Below, piece by piece: positions 35,825 to 45,021 of a DNA stretch of 64,000 bases. The position numbers and the translations under genes are program-made. The notes beneath the pieces are model-generated. The model saw nothing but the letters and a program-made list of their open reading frames with translations. It was not told where the DNA came from and made no database searches. This DNA is from an uncultured Pelagibacteraceae bacterium (lineage in GTDB: Bacteria > Pseudomonadota > Alphaproteobacteria > Pelagibacterales > Pelagibacteraceae), in contig CABYPZ010000001.1 in assembly GCA_902521005.1 (NCBI GenBank), positions 62,001 through 126,000 on the forward strand. The letters run 5' to 3'. Position 1 is the first letter of the stretch; every line of letters begins with the position of its first letter.

Positions 35825-36106
35825 TTATTTTGTAAAGTTATCTGCATATGATTTTTTAATAATTTTTCGATTTTGTGGTTCTACAAGTTCAAAATTAATA
35901 TTATTTTTTTTTGCATATTCAATAGCTAATTCTTTTGATGAAAACTCTAATTTTAACTCTGAATAAGTATCTTTACTACTTTCCCACCCCATTAATGGAT
36001 TTATTCCAGGCTTTTCAGAAAAATATTCCAATATCCATTTATCAAATTTTTTTAAACCAGACTGCATAGCAGTTTTTGAGGGTTTGTAAATTTTAGCTTT
36101 TTTCAT
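35825..36106 (-). CDS. NDUFS4-like complex I accessory subunit
   Basis: A 93-residue protein of the ETC complex I subunit family related to the mitochondrial 18-kDa (NDUFS4) subunit. KAIYKPSKTAMQSG-type opening (KAKIYKPSKTAMQSGLKKFDKW), then INPLMGWESSKDTYSELKLEFSSKELAIEYAKKN and a basic tail are characteristic. Start at ATG 36106, where the family begins; six upstream codons are not conserved. It would sit at the peripheral arm of NADH dehydrogenase. Found in alphaproteobacteria and mitochondria, it supports the taxonomic call. Confidence 0.85.
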   Translation of the reverse strand: MKKAKIYKPSKTAMQSGLKKFDKWILEYFSEKPGINPLMGWESSKDTYSELKLEFSSKELAIEYAKKNNINFELVEPQNRKIIKKSYADNFTK

Positions 36107-36162
36107 TTTGTTAATATATATCACTAAGTATTATTATTATAAATTAATGATTTTGTTAAAAG

Positions 36163-36239
<77 letters not shown>

Positions 36240-36331
36240 AATTTGATACTAATACAGTAGATAATCAAAATATCAAAGTATAAACCTATCAAAATCATGA
36301 GAATTTAACAAGAATCTGCTATAAATGCCAA

Positions 36332-36796
36332 ATGTTTATTGAATGTCCAAATTGTAACAAAAAATTTGAAGTGGATCATAATTTAATTCCTGAAGAAGGA
36401 AGACTTGTGCAGTGTGGATCATGTGGACACACCTGGTTATTCAAAAAAGTAATTCAGCCCATAATAGATGCTAAACCAACGGTTAAAAAAGAAAAAATTA
36501 CTGAGAAAAATATTCCTTTAAAAAAATCAATAAAAGAAAATGTCGAAAGTAAAAATTTATTATCTAATAAAAAAAAGTACGAAATTGTTAAAAAAGACGA
36601 AAAAAATGAATATCAAGATATAAATTATTTTAAATTATTTATTGTAATAATTATATCATTTGTCGCATTTATAATTTTATTAGATACGTTTAAGATTTAT
36701 ATTTCAAATATATTTCCACAAATAAATGACATATTAAATAATTTATATGAGTCTATAGTAGATATATATTTATTTTTAAAGGATTTATTAAAATAA
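36332..36796 (+). CDS. Zinc-ribbon (MJ0042-type) membrane protein
   Basis: A 154-residue protein. The N-terminal zinc ribbon reads FIECPNCNKKF and VQCGSCGHTWLF (two Cys-x2-Cys knuckles, residues about 4-33), with the FEVDHNLIPEEGRLV spacer typical of the zinc-ribbon/MJ0042 domain. A lysine-rich linker precedes one membrane helix (about 109-128) and a C-terminal amphipathic tail. Alphaproteobacteria carry this next to housekeeping genes, with unknown function. It stands four bases before nhaA. Confidence 0.8.
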   Translation: MFIECPNCNKKFEVDHNLIPEEGRLVQCGSCGHTWLFKKVIQPIIDAKPTVKKEKITEKNIPLKKSIKENVESKNLLSNKKKYEIVKKDEKNEYQDINYFKLFIVIIISFVAFIILLDTFKIYISNIFPQINDILNNLYESIVDIYLFLKDLLK

Positions 36797-36799
36797 ATT

Positions 36800-37972
36800 A
36801 TGATTAATTATATTTCCTCACCATTTAAATGGTTTTTTAAACTTGAAGCTGCTAGTGGATTGGTTCTATTATTTTCAGCAATAATTGCTCTAGTAATAAG
36901 TAATTCTTATTTATCTGATTTATATTTTTCTACCTTAGATAAATATTTATTTATTGGAGTTAATAATATTGGGTTGAAACTTTCGGTTTTGCATTGGATT
37001 AATGATGCATTAATGGCTATATTCTTTTTTTTCGTTACACTAGAGATTAAAAGAGAATTCTTACAAGGAGAATTGTCGAATATTAAACAAGCTTTATTGC
37101 CAATTATTGCTGCTGTTGGTGGTATGGTTGTACCTGCATTAATTTATGTTTTTATAAATTTAGGTGATGCAGCAACTTTAAATGGTTGGGCCATTCCCTC
37201 GGCAACTGACATAGCTTTTTCGTTGGGTGTCCTTTCATTATTAGGAAAAAGAGTACCTTTATCTTTAAAAGTTTTTTTAACCGCTTTAGCAATTATTGAT
37301 GATCTAGGTGCTATTGTGATTATTGCATTATTTTATTCTGGTGATTTAAGTGCCAAATATTTAACTTTAATGTTATTGGCATTTATAATTCTTTTAATAA
37401 TTAACAAGTTTAATATTAAAAAATTTTTTCCTTATTTGTTAGTAGGATTATTTCTATGGGATTTTACACATAATTCAGGCATTCACGCAACAATTGCCGG
37501 TGTTTTACTAGCAATGACAATTCCACATAGAAAAAAAGAAAAAGATTTTTCGTTATTGATTAAAATTGAACATGCAATAAGTCCATATGTTGCATTTGGA
37601 ATAATGCCTTTGTTTGCGTTTGCTAATGCAGGTGTATCATTAGAAGGATTATCATTCTCATCCTTATTAGATAAAGTTCCATTAGGTATTGTATTAGGTT
37701 TATTTGTAGGTAAGCAGCTAGGAGTTTTTGTTTTCTCTTATATTTCTATAAAAATGAAAGTGGCTCAGATGCCTAATAATTCTAATTGGTTTAATTTATA
37801 TGGTGTTGGAATTTTAACAGGAATAGGTTTTACAATGAGTTTATTTGTAGGAAATTTAGCATTTGCTGAAAATATGCAATACATGGATGGAGTTAAAATT
37901 GGAGTTTTAACTGGGTCATTATTATCCACTTTAACTGGCTACTTTTTAATATTACTTACACCTAATAAATAA
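36800..37972 (+). CDS. nhaA: Na+/H+ antiporter NhaA
   Basis: Exchanges sodium for protons at the inner membrane. The 390 residues form about 12 helices. FFFFVTLEIKREFLQGEL (helix II and its loop), PSATDIAFSLGVLSLLG, and ALAIIDDLGAIVIIALFY with the paired ion-binding aspartates (about residues 166-167) are diagnostic. LTGIGFTMSLFVGNLAF is conserved near the end. It is in a short rightward operon with the zinc-ribbon gene and glutathione peroxidase, apt for a marine cell. Confidence 0.95.
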   Translation: MINYISSPFKWFFKLEAASGLVLLFSAIIALVISNSYLSDLYFSTLDKYLFIGVNNIGLKLSVLHWINDALMAIFFFFVTLEIKREFLQGELSNIKQALLPIIAAVGGMVVPALIYVFINLGDAATLNGWAIPSATDIAFSLGVLSLLGKRVPLSLKVFLTALAIIDDLGAIVIIALFYSGDLSAKYLTLMLLAFIILLIINKFNIKKFFPYLLVGLFLWDFTHNSGIHATIAGVLLAMTIPHRKKEKDFSLLIKIEHAISPYVAFGIMPLFAFANAGVSLEGLSFSSLLDKVPLGIVLGLFVGKQLGVFVFSYISIKMKVAQMPNNSNWFNLYGVGILTGIGFTMSLFVGNLAFAENMQYMDGVKIGVLTGSLLSTLTGYFLILLTPNK

Positions 37973-37983
37973 ATTAAAACCTT

Positions 37984-38532
37984 ATGAAACAATTACTATA
38001 TATTGGAATAACTATAATTATGATTTTTTTTAAGACACCAGCAAACTCAAATTATGAAAAAGTTTTTTACGATTTCTCGATTGAAAGTATTAATGGAGAA
38101 ATAATAAACTTAAGTGAATACAAAAATAAAGTTGTTCTACTCGTAAATACTGCAAGTTATTGTGGATTTACAAAACAATATGGAGATTTACAAGAATTAT
38201 GGGACAAATATAAATCAAAAGGATTAATTGTTTTTGGAGTTCCTTCAAATTCATTTAATCAAGAAAAAAACAGTAACAATGATGTTAAAGAATTTTGCGA
38301 AGTTAATTTTAATATAAATTTTCCATTATCTTCAATCTTTGAAGTTAAAGGAAAAAATGCACATGAAATATTTAAATGGGCTAAAGATAACCACGGTAAT
38401 TCTGCAGTACCTAAATGGAATTTTCATAAAATCTTAATTAATAAATCAGGAAAAGTAGAAGATACATTTGCTTCATTTACTAAACCAAAATCAAATAAGA
38501 TTATTAACAAAATTGAAGGTCTTTTAAATTAA
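37984..38532 (+). CDS. Glutathione peroxidase family protein, probably exported
   Basis: Thiol peroxidase of 182 residues. VVLLVNTASYCGFTKQYGDLQEL has the peroxidatic Cys60 (Cys instead of selenocysteine); VFGVPSNSFNQEK and KWNFHKILINKSGK supply the Gln/Asn and Trp of the tetrad. A hydrophobic N-terminal segment (residues 1-20, ending PANSN) suggests a signal peptide, so it may act in the periplasm. The electron donor is likely thioredoxin-like. Its end overlaps the convergent metallo-hydrolase by nine bases. Confidence 0.88.
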   Translation: MKQLLYIGITIIMIFFKTPANSNYEKVFYDFSIESINGEIINLSEYKNKVVLLVNTASYCGFTKQYGDLQELWDKYKSKGLIVFGVPSNSFNQEKNSNNDVKEFCEVNFNINFPLSSIFEVKGKNAHEIFKWAKDNHGNSAVPKWNFHKILINKSGKVEDTFASFTKPKSNKIINKIEGLLN

Positions 38533-39297
38533 GAAGTTCATTCCATCGTAGGCAGGGATTACATTATTAGGAAGGAATTTTTGAACTTTTTTATAGTCTA
38601 TATCATTCGCAAGATTGGTTAATATTGTTTTTCTAGGCTTAATTTCTTTAACTAGATTTAATACTGCTTGCAAATTAAAATGTGATGGGTGATAGCTATA
38701 CCTTAGACAATCTATTATCAGGTAATTTAAATTTTTAAGTTTGTTATAGTCTTTTTTATAAATCTTATTAACATCACTTGCATACGCACATTTATCATTA
38801 ATTTTATATAAAATACTTTTAATTTTACCATGTTGTACTGGAATAGATTCAATTTTTAATATTTCTTTTTTAATTTTATATTTATGAACTTTGTTCAATT
38901 TATTAATTTTTAATATAGGTGGGTAATCAACCGTTTTCTTGAAACAATATTTAAAATTTTCTTTTAAATATTTAGAAGTTTTTCTATCTGCGTAGACATC
39001 TATTTTATTACGATTTTTTAGATAAAAAACTCTTAGTTCATTTATCCCATGTGTTTGATCGGCATGCATATGTGTATAAAAAACTATGTTTATATTTTTT
39101 ACCTTAGTATTTATTAGTTGTTGTTTAATATCAGGAGATGAATCTATAAGAACATTGAATTTATCTAATGATATCAATGCTGAGCATCTGGACCTAAAAT
39201 TTTTTTTAATCTTTGGATTGCAATTTCCAAAATATCCATCAATTCTTGGTATTCCTAATGAACTTCCACAACCAAGTATTGTAAATCTAGTTTTCAT
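38524..39297 (-). CDS. MBL-fold metallo-hydrolase
   Basis: A 257-residue beta-lactamase-fold hydrolase. FTILGCGSSLGIPRIDG opens the fold. VFYTHMHADQTHGINEL (about residue 75) is a variant His-x-His-x-Asp site, and VLIDSSPDIKQQL, VQHGKIKSILY and DCLRYSYHPSHFNL carry further metal ligands. It resembles the PhnP/cyclic phosphodiesterase branch; the gene trails tatD in many alphaproteobacteria. The substrate is unknown. Two-base gap after tatD. Confidence 0.85.
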   Translation of the reverse strand: MKTRFTILGCGSSLGIPRIDGYFGNCNPKIKKNFRSRCSALISLDKFNVLIDSSPDIKQQLINTKVKNINIVFYTHMHADQTHGINELRVFYLKNRNKIDVYADRKTSKYLKENFKYCFKKTVDYPPILKINKLNKVHKYKIKKEILKIESIPVQHGKIKSILYKINDKCAYASDVNKIYKKDYNKLKNLNYLIIDCLRYSYHPSHFNLQAVLNLVKEIKPRKTILTNLANDIDYKKVQKFLPNNVIPAYDGMNFLI

Positions 39298-39299
39298 AA

Positions 39300-40058
39300 T
39301 TAAAAAAACAATCTATTAAAATTATCACTAGTTATATTTTGCATATCAGAAAATTCTAAACCTTTAATTTCTGAAAGTTTTTGAAGTGTATATTTTATAA
39401 ATGAAGGTTCGTTTTTATTACCACGCATAGGTACTGGAGCAAGAAAAGGACTATCTGTTTCGATCAGCAATCTATTACTTTCTATTGATTTAAACGTATC
39501 TTGTAAATCTAAACTATTTTTAAAAGTAATTATCCCACTTGCTGAGAAATAGGCATCTAAATCAAATAATTTTTTAGCAAACTGTTTTGAACCAGTAAAG
39601 CAATGCATTAAAATTTTTGGTTTACTACTTTTAAAATTATTTAATACTTCAAATGTTTCATCTTCAGCATTTCTAGAGTGTACTATTATCGGAAATTCAA
39701 GTTTTATAGCTGCTTCGATATGTTTTTCAAAACTTAAAATTTGATCATTTTTATCACTATTTTCATAATAGAAATCTAACCCTGTTTCCCCTACTCCAAT
39801 AATTTTTTTGTTCATTTTAGCGTTATTCACTAAAAAAGAACTATCAATTTTGTTGTCTTTAACCTCATGAGGATGAATCCCAATAGTTCCGTAAATAATA
39901 TCGTCTATATCTATGATTTTAAGAATATTTTTAAAACTTTCCAGTGATGTAGAAATTGTCAAAATCTTTTTTAATCCAACTTTTTTTGATCTATCAAGAA
40001 CTTGATTAAGATTTTTAAACAATGGTTCGTGATCTAAATGGCAGTGTGAGTCAATCAT
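39300..40058 (-). CDS. TatD-family deoxyribonuclease
   Basis: TIM-barrel hydrolase of 252 residues. MIDSHCHLDHE (first metal histidines), VGETGLDFYYE (about residue 92), IVHSRNAEDET, MHCFTGSKQFAKKL and LLIETDSPFLAPVPMRGN are the complete ligand set. Proposed roles are DNA fragment processing and repair. It overlaps metG by four bases. The order holB-metG-tatD-MBL hydrolase is conserved in alphaproteobacteria. Confidence 0.92.
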   Translation of the reverse strand: MIDSHCHLDHEPLFKNLNQVLDRSKKVGLKKILTISTSLESFKNILKIIDIDDIIYGTIGIHPHEVKDNKIDSSFLVNNAKMNKKIIGVGETGLDFYYENSDKNDQILSFEKHIEAAIKLEFPIIVHSRNAEDETFEVLNNFKSSKPKILMHCFTGSKQFAKKLFDLDAYFSASGIITFKNSLDLQDTFKSIESNRLLIETDSPFLAPVPMRGNKNEPSFIKYTLQKLSEIKGLEFSDMQNITSDNFNRLFF

Positions 40059-41581
40059 TTTTCAATTTTTTTAAATAATATATTTAATTTATAAATTTTT
40101 TGGTTTTCTTTAAGAAATTCGTTATTTTTTAATGATAAAAATTCAATTTTATCTTCCTTAATATTTAATGAATTTAAAACATTAATTGTTGTTTGAGGCA
40201 TAACTGGATACAAAAGAATAGTAATTTTTCTAATTAACTCTAAAGCAGTATATACAATGGTTGAAAGTCTTATTTTATCGTCTTTTTTTTTCCAAGGTTC
40301 TTGATCATTAAAATATTTATTTGAAGCAAAAAGTTTGTCTATAATAAAACTCATATATTGATTTATATCTTGATTATCAATGAATGATCTTATTTTTTCC
40401 AAGTTGCTCATTGAATTTAGAATTTTAAGATCCTCATTATTAAATTTGTGTGATGGAATAACAGAAGAACAATTTTTTTCAGCAAATGACAATACTCTCT
40501 GACATAAATTTCCATAGTTATTTGCTAAGTCACTATTTATACAATTTTCTAATTTTTCCTCTGAAATATTACCATCATTACCAAAAGAAACTTCTTTTAA
40601 TAAATAGTATCTAAGGGGATCTAAACCATAAATATTTATAATTTCCAATGGATCTAAAATATTTCCTTTTGACTTGGACATTTTTTCGTCCCCAGACAAT
40701 ATCCACCCATGACCATAAACTCTATGAGGTGGTTCTATATCTGCAGCTAAAAGGAAAGCAGGCCAATATACAGCATGAAATCTCAATATATCTTTTCCGA
40801 TTAAATGAAGTGAAGCTGGCCAAAACTTATTGAAAAGATCATTTTTTGTATCAGGATATTTAAGAGCACTTAAATAATTTGTTAATGCATCTAACCATAC
40901 GTATATAACATGATCTTTATTAGACGGTACTTGAATGCCCCATTTAAATGATTTTCTACTAACAGATAGATCTTTTAAACCACCCTTAACAAAACTAATA
41001 ACCTCATTTCTTCTAGATTCAGGAAGTATAAAATTTTTATTTTTTTCATAAAAATTAAGTAGAGGTTTTTGCCATTCAGATAACTTAAAAAAATAAGACT
41101 CCTCCTCTACCCACTCAACTTTTGATCCTGATGATTTAGATTTTTTAATATTATCAATTTCTTCAATTTCGTCTTCAGTATAAAATGCTTCATCTGACAC
41201 TGAGTACCATCCAGAATATTTAGATAAATAAATATAATTTTTTTTTTCAAGTATATTCCAAAGATGTTCTACGGCATCAAAGTGCCTCTTTTCCGTTGTT
41301 CTAATAAAATCATTATTTGATAAATTTAATTTAAAAGTTAAATCTTTGAAAATAGAACTAATTTCATCGCAAAATTTTAGAGTATCTTTATTGTTGTCTT
41401 TAGAAGCTCTCTCAATTTTTTGTCCATGTTCATCTGTTCCTGTTAAAAAAAAAACATCATAATTATCTATTCTTTTGAAACGCGCAAAAAAGTCAGCAAC
41501 TATACTTGAATAAGCATGGCCCATGTGAGGTTTAGCAGATGGGTAATATATAGGAGTTGTAATATAAAATTTATTTTTCAT
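40055..41581 (-). CDS. metG: Methionyl-tRNA synthetase
   Basis: Class I synthetase of 508 residues. The ATG at 41581 gives MKNKFYITTPIYYPSAKPHMGHAYS, with the HMGH form of the HIGH motif. GDEKMSKSKGNILDP is the KMSKS loop. The Cys knuckles of the connective peptide are missing (SGWYSVSDEAFYTEDEIEE), which marks a zinc-free type. There is no C-terminal tRNA-binding extension. It overlaps holB by 11 bases. Confidence 0.95.
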   Translation of the reverse strand: MKNKFYITTPIYYPSAKPHMGHAYSSIVADFFARFKRIDNYDVFFLTGTDEHGQKIERASKDNNKDTLKFCDEISSIFKDLTFKLNLSNNDFIRTTEKRHFDAVEHLWNILEKKNYIYLSKYSGWYSVSDEAFYTEDEIEEIDNIKKSKSSGSKVEWVEEESYFFKLSEWQKPLLNFYEKNKNFILPESRRNEVISFVKGGLKDLSVSRKSFKWGIQVPSNKDHVIYVWLDALTNYLSALKYPDTKNDLFNKFWPASLHLIGKDILRFHAVYWPAFLLAADIEPPHRVYGHGWILSGDEKMSKSKGNILDPLEIINIYGLDPLRYYLLKEVSFGNDGNISEEKLENCINSDLANNYGNLCQRVLSFAEKNCSSVIPSHKFNNEDLKILNSMSNLEKIRSFIDNQDINQYMSFIIDKLFASNKYFNDQEPWKKKDDKIRLSTIVYTALELIRKITILLYPVMPQTTINVLNSLNIKEDKIEFLSLKNNEFLKENQKIYKLNILFKKIEK

Positions 41582-42509
41582 TAATATATATCTTTTCAAA
41601 ACGTATTAGAACAGATTCTAAATCTAAATTATATTTATATATATCATTTAATTCCTTTGTAAAAACTTTGTAATTATTAAATGCAGAAATATTATTTTTA
41701 TACATAAAAAATTTCTTTGAAAAATATAACTCAAAAAAAAGATTCATATTATTTTTTATAAAAGGATCTTTCTTATATATCTTATTCTTAATTATATAAT
41801 CTAAAAGTTGTTCAATAGTAAATTGATATTCTATATTATTATTAACAAATAAATAATATAAATTAACAAAATCCCCAGGAGAAAAATAAAAATTTTTAAA
41901 ATCTACATTTAGGTTTTCATAAAAATTATTTTCTAAAATATTATTTAAAATAAATTCTTTTTGTGTGTGATTTAAATTTATATTAAAGTTTATGCATCTG
42001 GAATTGATAGTTTTAAGAAGAAATTTTGCAGAGTCTTTGATTAAAATAAAAATAACTTTTTCATTTGGTTCTTCCAAAATTTTAAGTAATGCATTTGATG
42101 CGTTTTTATTTAAATATTCAATTTTGTCAATTAAGATAATTTTTTCACAATTGTTAAATGATGACTTGTTACAAAATGATATAATATCTCTAATTTCGTT
42201 TACGTTTATCGATTTTTTATCTTCATCTATATTAGAAAAATAAAAGTTAGGATGAGAATTATTTTTGACAAGATTAAATGATTTATTTGATTCATTAATT
42301 CGAAAATTATTTTTATCATAGGTATAATCTTCATTTTTTGAAAAAATATAGTTAATAAGGTGAAATGCTAGGACTGATTTCCCAATACCACTTTCGCCAG
42401 AAAGTATAATTTTATTTGGAAGTTTTTTATTATCATATAAATAAATTAAATCGTTTATATATTTATCCATAGAAAAAAGGTTTATTTGCTCGATTGATTT
42501 AGAAAGCAT
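41571..42509 (-). CDS. holB: DNA polymerase III subunit delta'
   Basis: Clamp-loader subunit. The 312 residues have an AAA+ P-loop, ILSGESGIGKSVLAFHL (about residue 34). SINVNEIRDIISFCNKSSFNNCEKIILID is the conserved helix and Walker B region, and ASNALLKILEEPNE the sensor region with its SRC equivalent at NSRCINFNI. Zinc-module cysteines are not present, as in other alphaproteobacteria. The order tmk-holB-metG supports the call. Confidence 0.88.
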   Translation of the reverse strand: MLSKSIEQINLFSMDKYINDLIYLYDNKKLPNKIILSGESGIGKSVLAFHLINYIFSKNEDYTYDKNNFRINESNKSFNLVKNNSHPNFYFSNIDEDKKSINVNEIRDIISFCNKSSFNNCEKIILIDKIEYLNKNASNALLKILEEPNEKVIFILIKDSAKFLLKTINSRCINFNINLNHTQKEFILNNILENNFYENLNVDFKNFYFSPGDFVNLYYLFVNNNIEYQFTIEQLLDYIIKNKIYKKDPFIKNNMNLFFELYFSKKFFMYKNNISAFNNYKVFTKELNDIYKYNLDLESVLIRFEKIYINEK

Positions 42510-42511
42510 AA

Positions 42512-43123
42512 TTATAAAAACTTATTAATTTTATTTATAACTTTTATTTTATTATCGGATATACTTTTATTGCTATCAACTATTAAATATTTTTTTTTGT
42601 TTTTAGCTATTTTTAAAAATCCATTTTGTACTCTTCTATAAAAATTATAGTTAAATAAATCATATCTATTCTTCGTTTTTCTTAAATTTAACCTTTTAAT
42701 TAGATTTTTCTTATTAACAGTATGTAAAAAGGTTAAATCAGGAGTAAGTGATCCCAAAATAAAATTATTTAATGTATCTATTAATTTTCTGTTAATTTTC
42801 ATCCCATGATGTTGATATGCGATTGTAGAGTCTACAAATCTATCAATTAGTATAATCTTTTTTTTATAATTTTTTTTAATTATATTATGATAATTCTCAT
42901 TTCTTGATGCTATATATAAAAAAAGATCTGTTAAAGACTTAAAATTTGATTTTTTGTTTAGAATTAAATCTCTAATTTTTTCTGAATTCTTTGATCCACC
43001 AGGTTCTCTAAATTTGATAAATTTAATTCTTTTCTTTTTGAGGTATTTTTCTACATTTTTAATATGAAGTGATTTTCCAGAACCCTCTATTCCTTCAAAA
43101 ACTATTAAGGGTTTTTTAGACAT
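42512..43123 (-). CDS. tmk: Thymidylate kinase
   Basis: Phosphorylates dTMP. The ATG at 43123 is chosen over the GTG before it. The 203 residues start PLIVFEGIEGSGKSLHIKNVE (P-loop), then FIKFREPGGSKNSEKIRDLIL, LIDRFVDSTIAYQHHGM (DR motif with substrate Arg) and a lid region RLNLRKTKNRYD. It sits between dacC (eight-base overlap) and holB (two-base gap). Confidence 0.94.
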   Translation of the reverse strand: MSKKPLIVFEGIEGSGKSLHIKNVEKYLKKKRIKFIKFREPGGSKNSEKIRDLILNKKSNFKSLTDLFLYIASRNENYHNIIKKNYKKKIILIDRFVDSTIAYQHHGMKINRKLIDTLNNFILGSLTPDLTFLHTVNKKNLIKRLNLRKTKNRYDLFNYNFYRRVQNGFLKIAKNKKKYLIVDSNKSISDNKIKVINKINKFL

Positions 43124-44270
43124 CACCCCATATCAAATAATTAATTGATCTAACTATTCTTGAAATAATATTAATTCTTTTTACATTTTCGGCTGCAAGT
43201 AATTTATGTTCAGAGACAACTTCATCTTTATATGAAATAATAAGTTTTCCTAAAACATCATTTTCAGATATAGGAGCTTCGATTGGACCATTATATACTG
43301 ATTTTACTTTTAAATATTTTTTTCTAGCTTTAGGTATAGTTTTGTAAATATTTTCATTTAATTTAACTTTAACTTTATTTTTGCTTCCCAACCAAACATC
43401 AAGTTCTAAAAAAGGATTATTTTTTTTGCCAATTTCTATAGTATCAAAATTTGTTAAACCATAAGTTAGAAGTTTGGTTGACTCTTTTGACCTGCTATTT
43501 TTGGTTTGAAAACCGCTGCCTACAGCGATTAGTCTTCTTTCGTTTCTAATTAGTGAAGAGGCTAATGAATATTTTTCCACTGCTAAGTATCCAGTTTTAA
43601 TACCATCGGCTCCGATATTTTTATATAATAATGGATTTCTATTTCCTTGGGTGATCGGATCACCACCTGTACGGTTCCAAGTAAAATCTAATTCTTTAAA
43701 ATATTTGTATTCTTCTGGATAATTTTTTATTAAATAACGTGACATAATCAATATGTCTCTTGCGGTAGAATAATTATCAGGATCATTTAATCCAGATGAG
43801 TTTGTAAAATTTGTGTTATTCATGCCCATTTCTTGAGCTTTTGAAGTCATTAAAATTGCAAATTCTGACTCAGTACCTGCTATACCTTCCGCTAATGCTA
43901 CACAAGCGTCATTGCCAGAAGCAACAATAATACCTCTTAACAAATCTTCAACGGAAACACTGTCACCAACCATTATAAACATTGATGAATACCCTGCCTG
44001 TGATAATCGCCATGCATTTTCTGATATAATAAATTCGTCATCTAAACTTAAATCACCATTTTTTATTAGCTCAAATGCAATAATCGATGTCATTATCTTT
44101 GTCATAGAAGCAGGATATATAGATAAATCTGCATCTTTTTCATAAAGAATTTCACCTGATAAATAATCTTGGAGAATTGCAGTTTTAGCCTTAACATCAA
44201 AATCTACTGATAGAGCATTTTGAAATACGATTGTAGAAAATATTAATATAAGCTTAAGTATTTTTTTCAT
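43116..44270 (-). CDS. dacC: D-alanyl-D-alanine carboxypeptidase (PBP5/6 type)
   Basis: Trims peptidoglycan stem peptides. The 384 residues start with a signal peptide (about 1-21). PASMTKIM has the nucleophile Ser55 with Lys58, ASGNDACVALAEG is the SGN motif (about residue 117) and GADGIKTGYL the KTG motif (about residue 218). A C-terminal beta-domain and an amphipathic membrane-anchor helix (ending RSINYLIWGDV) are present. It is flanked by the SPOR lipoprotein and mltB, making a cell-wall cassette. Confidence 0.92.
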   Translation of the reverse strand: MKKILKLILIFSTIVFQNALSVDFDVKAKTAILQDYLSGEILYEKDADLSIYPASMTKIMTSIIAFELIKNGDLSLDDEFIISENAWRLSQAGYSSMFIMVGDSVSVEDLLRGIIVASGNDACVALAEGIAGTESEFAILMTSKAQEMGMNNTNFTNSSGLNDPDNYSTARDILIMSRYLIKNYPEEYKYFKELDFTWNRTGGDPITQGNRNPLLYKNIGADGIKTGYLAVEKYSLASSLIRNERRLIAVGSGFQTKNSRSKESTKLLTYGLTNFDTIEIGKKNNPFLELDVWLGSKNKVKVKLNENIYKTIPKARKKYLKVKSVYNGPIEAPISENDVLGKLIISYKDEVVSEHKLLAAENVKRINIISRIVRSINYLIWGDV

Positions 44271-45021
44271 TTCTTATAACCTCTAAATTTTCAAAATTAA
44301 TAATATTCATATCATTAAAAGCTTTCTCAATTAATTCAACTTTATTGAATGGGCCTAAAAAAACACGAAAATAGTTGTTTGATATCTCAACAATTGAAAC
44401 TTTTTTAATAGTAGTTTCATTAATAATTTTTTTTTTCATTATTTGAGCTGATTTTAAATAATAAAAGTCTGCAACTTTAACTATATAATCATATTTAACT
44501 TTTTTATCAATTTTTTCTTTAACTTGGTTAATACTTAAATCGTTTATACTAATACCTTCTACGGGTGCTTTATCAGCAACCTTTTTTTCTTCATCAAACA
44601 TTTTAGCTTTTTTTGCAACAAATGTAGTACTTTCTGTAACTTCTAAAATTTCTACATATGGTTCATTTAAACTTATTTCTAATTCATCAAAAATTCTTTT
44701 AGATAACACAGCATTATAAAATAATGGATATACTGCATCAGCACCAACCCTAGCTAAAATTGATTTATTGTTTAAAAGGTTAGTAATTTTTACTTTAGTA
44801 TCCTTTTTAAGATTTTTTTGAAAAATAATTAATGATCTATCGTCAATTTTTTTTGTAACCTCTTTACTTTTGTATAAGCTATTCTCATACATTAATCCAA
44901 ACCCCTTGTTGACAAAAATATTGTTTGCATCCTGTTTTTTAAAAATTTCTCTAGTTCCAATGTCAGGTGTAGAACAAGAATTTAAAAAAAATAACAATAA
45001 TATGAAAATTTTATAATGCAT
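44254..45021 (-). CDS. SPOR-domain lipoprotein, RlpA-like
   Basis: A 255-residue exported lipoprotein (LNSC lipobox, Cys16). The middle part (about 35-135) has the layout of an RlpA double-psi barrel: KKDTKVKITNLLNNKSILARV, then SKRIFDELEISLNEPYVEIL. However, the catalytic NDRGPF-type segment is replaced by VGADAVYPLFYNAV, so lytic activity is doubtful. A C-terminal SPOR-like repeat (about 178-250, YDYIVKVADFYYLKSAQ, FRVFLGPFN) would bind denuded glycan at the division site. It lies between mltB and dacC with small overlaps. Confidence 0.7.
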   Translation of the reverse strand: MHYKIFILLLFFLNSCSTPDIGTREIFKKQDANNIFVNKGFGLMYENSLYKSKEVTKKIDDRSLIIFQKNLKKDTKVKITNLLNNKSILARVGADAVYPLFYNAVLSKRIFDELEISLNEPYVEILEVTESTTFVAKKAKMFDEEKKVADKAPVEGISINDLSINQVKEKIDKKVKYDYIVKVADFYYLKSAQIMKKKIINETTIKKVSIVEISNNYFRVFLGPFNKVELIEKAFNDMNIINFENLEVIRNEKNT

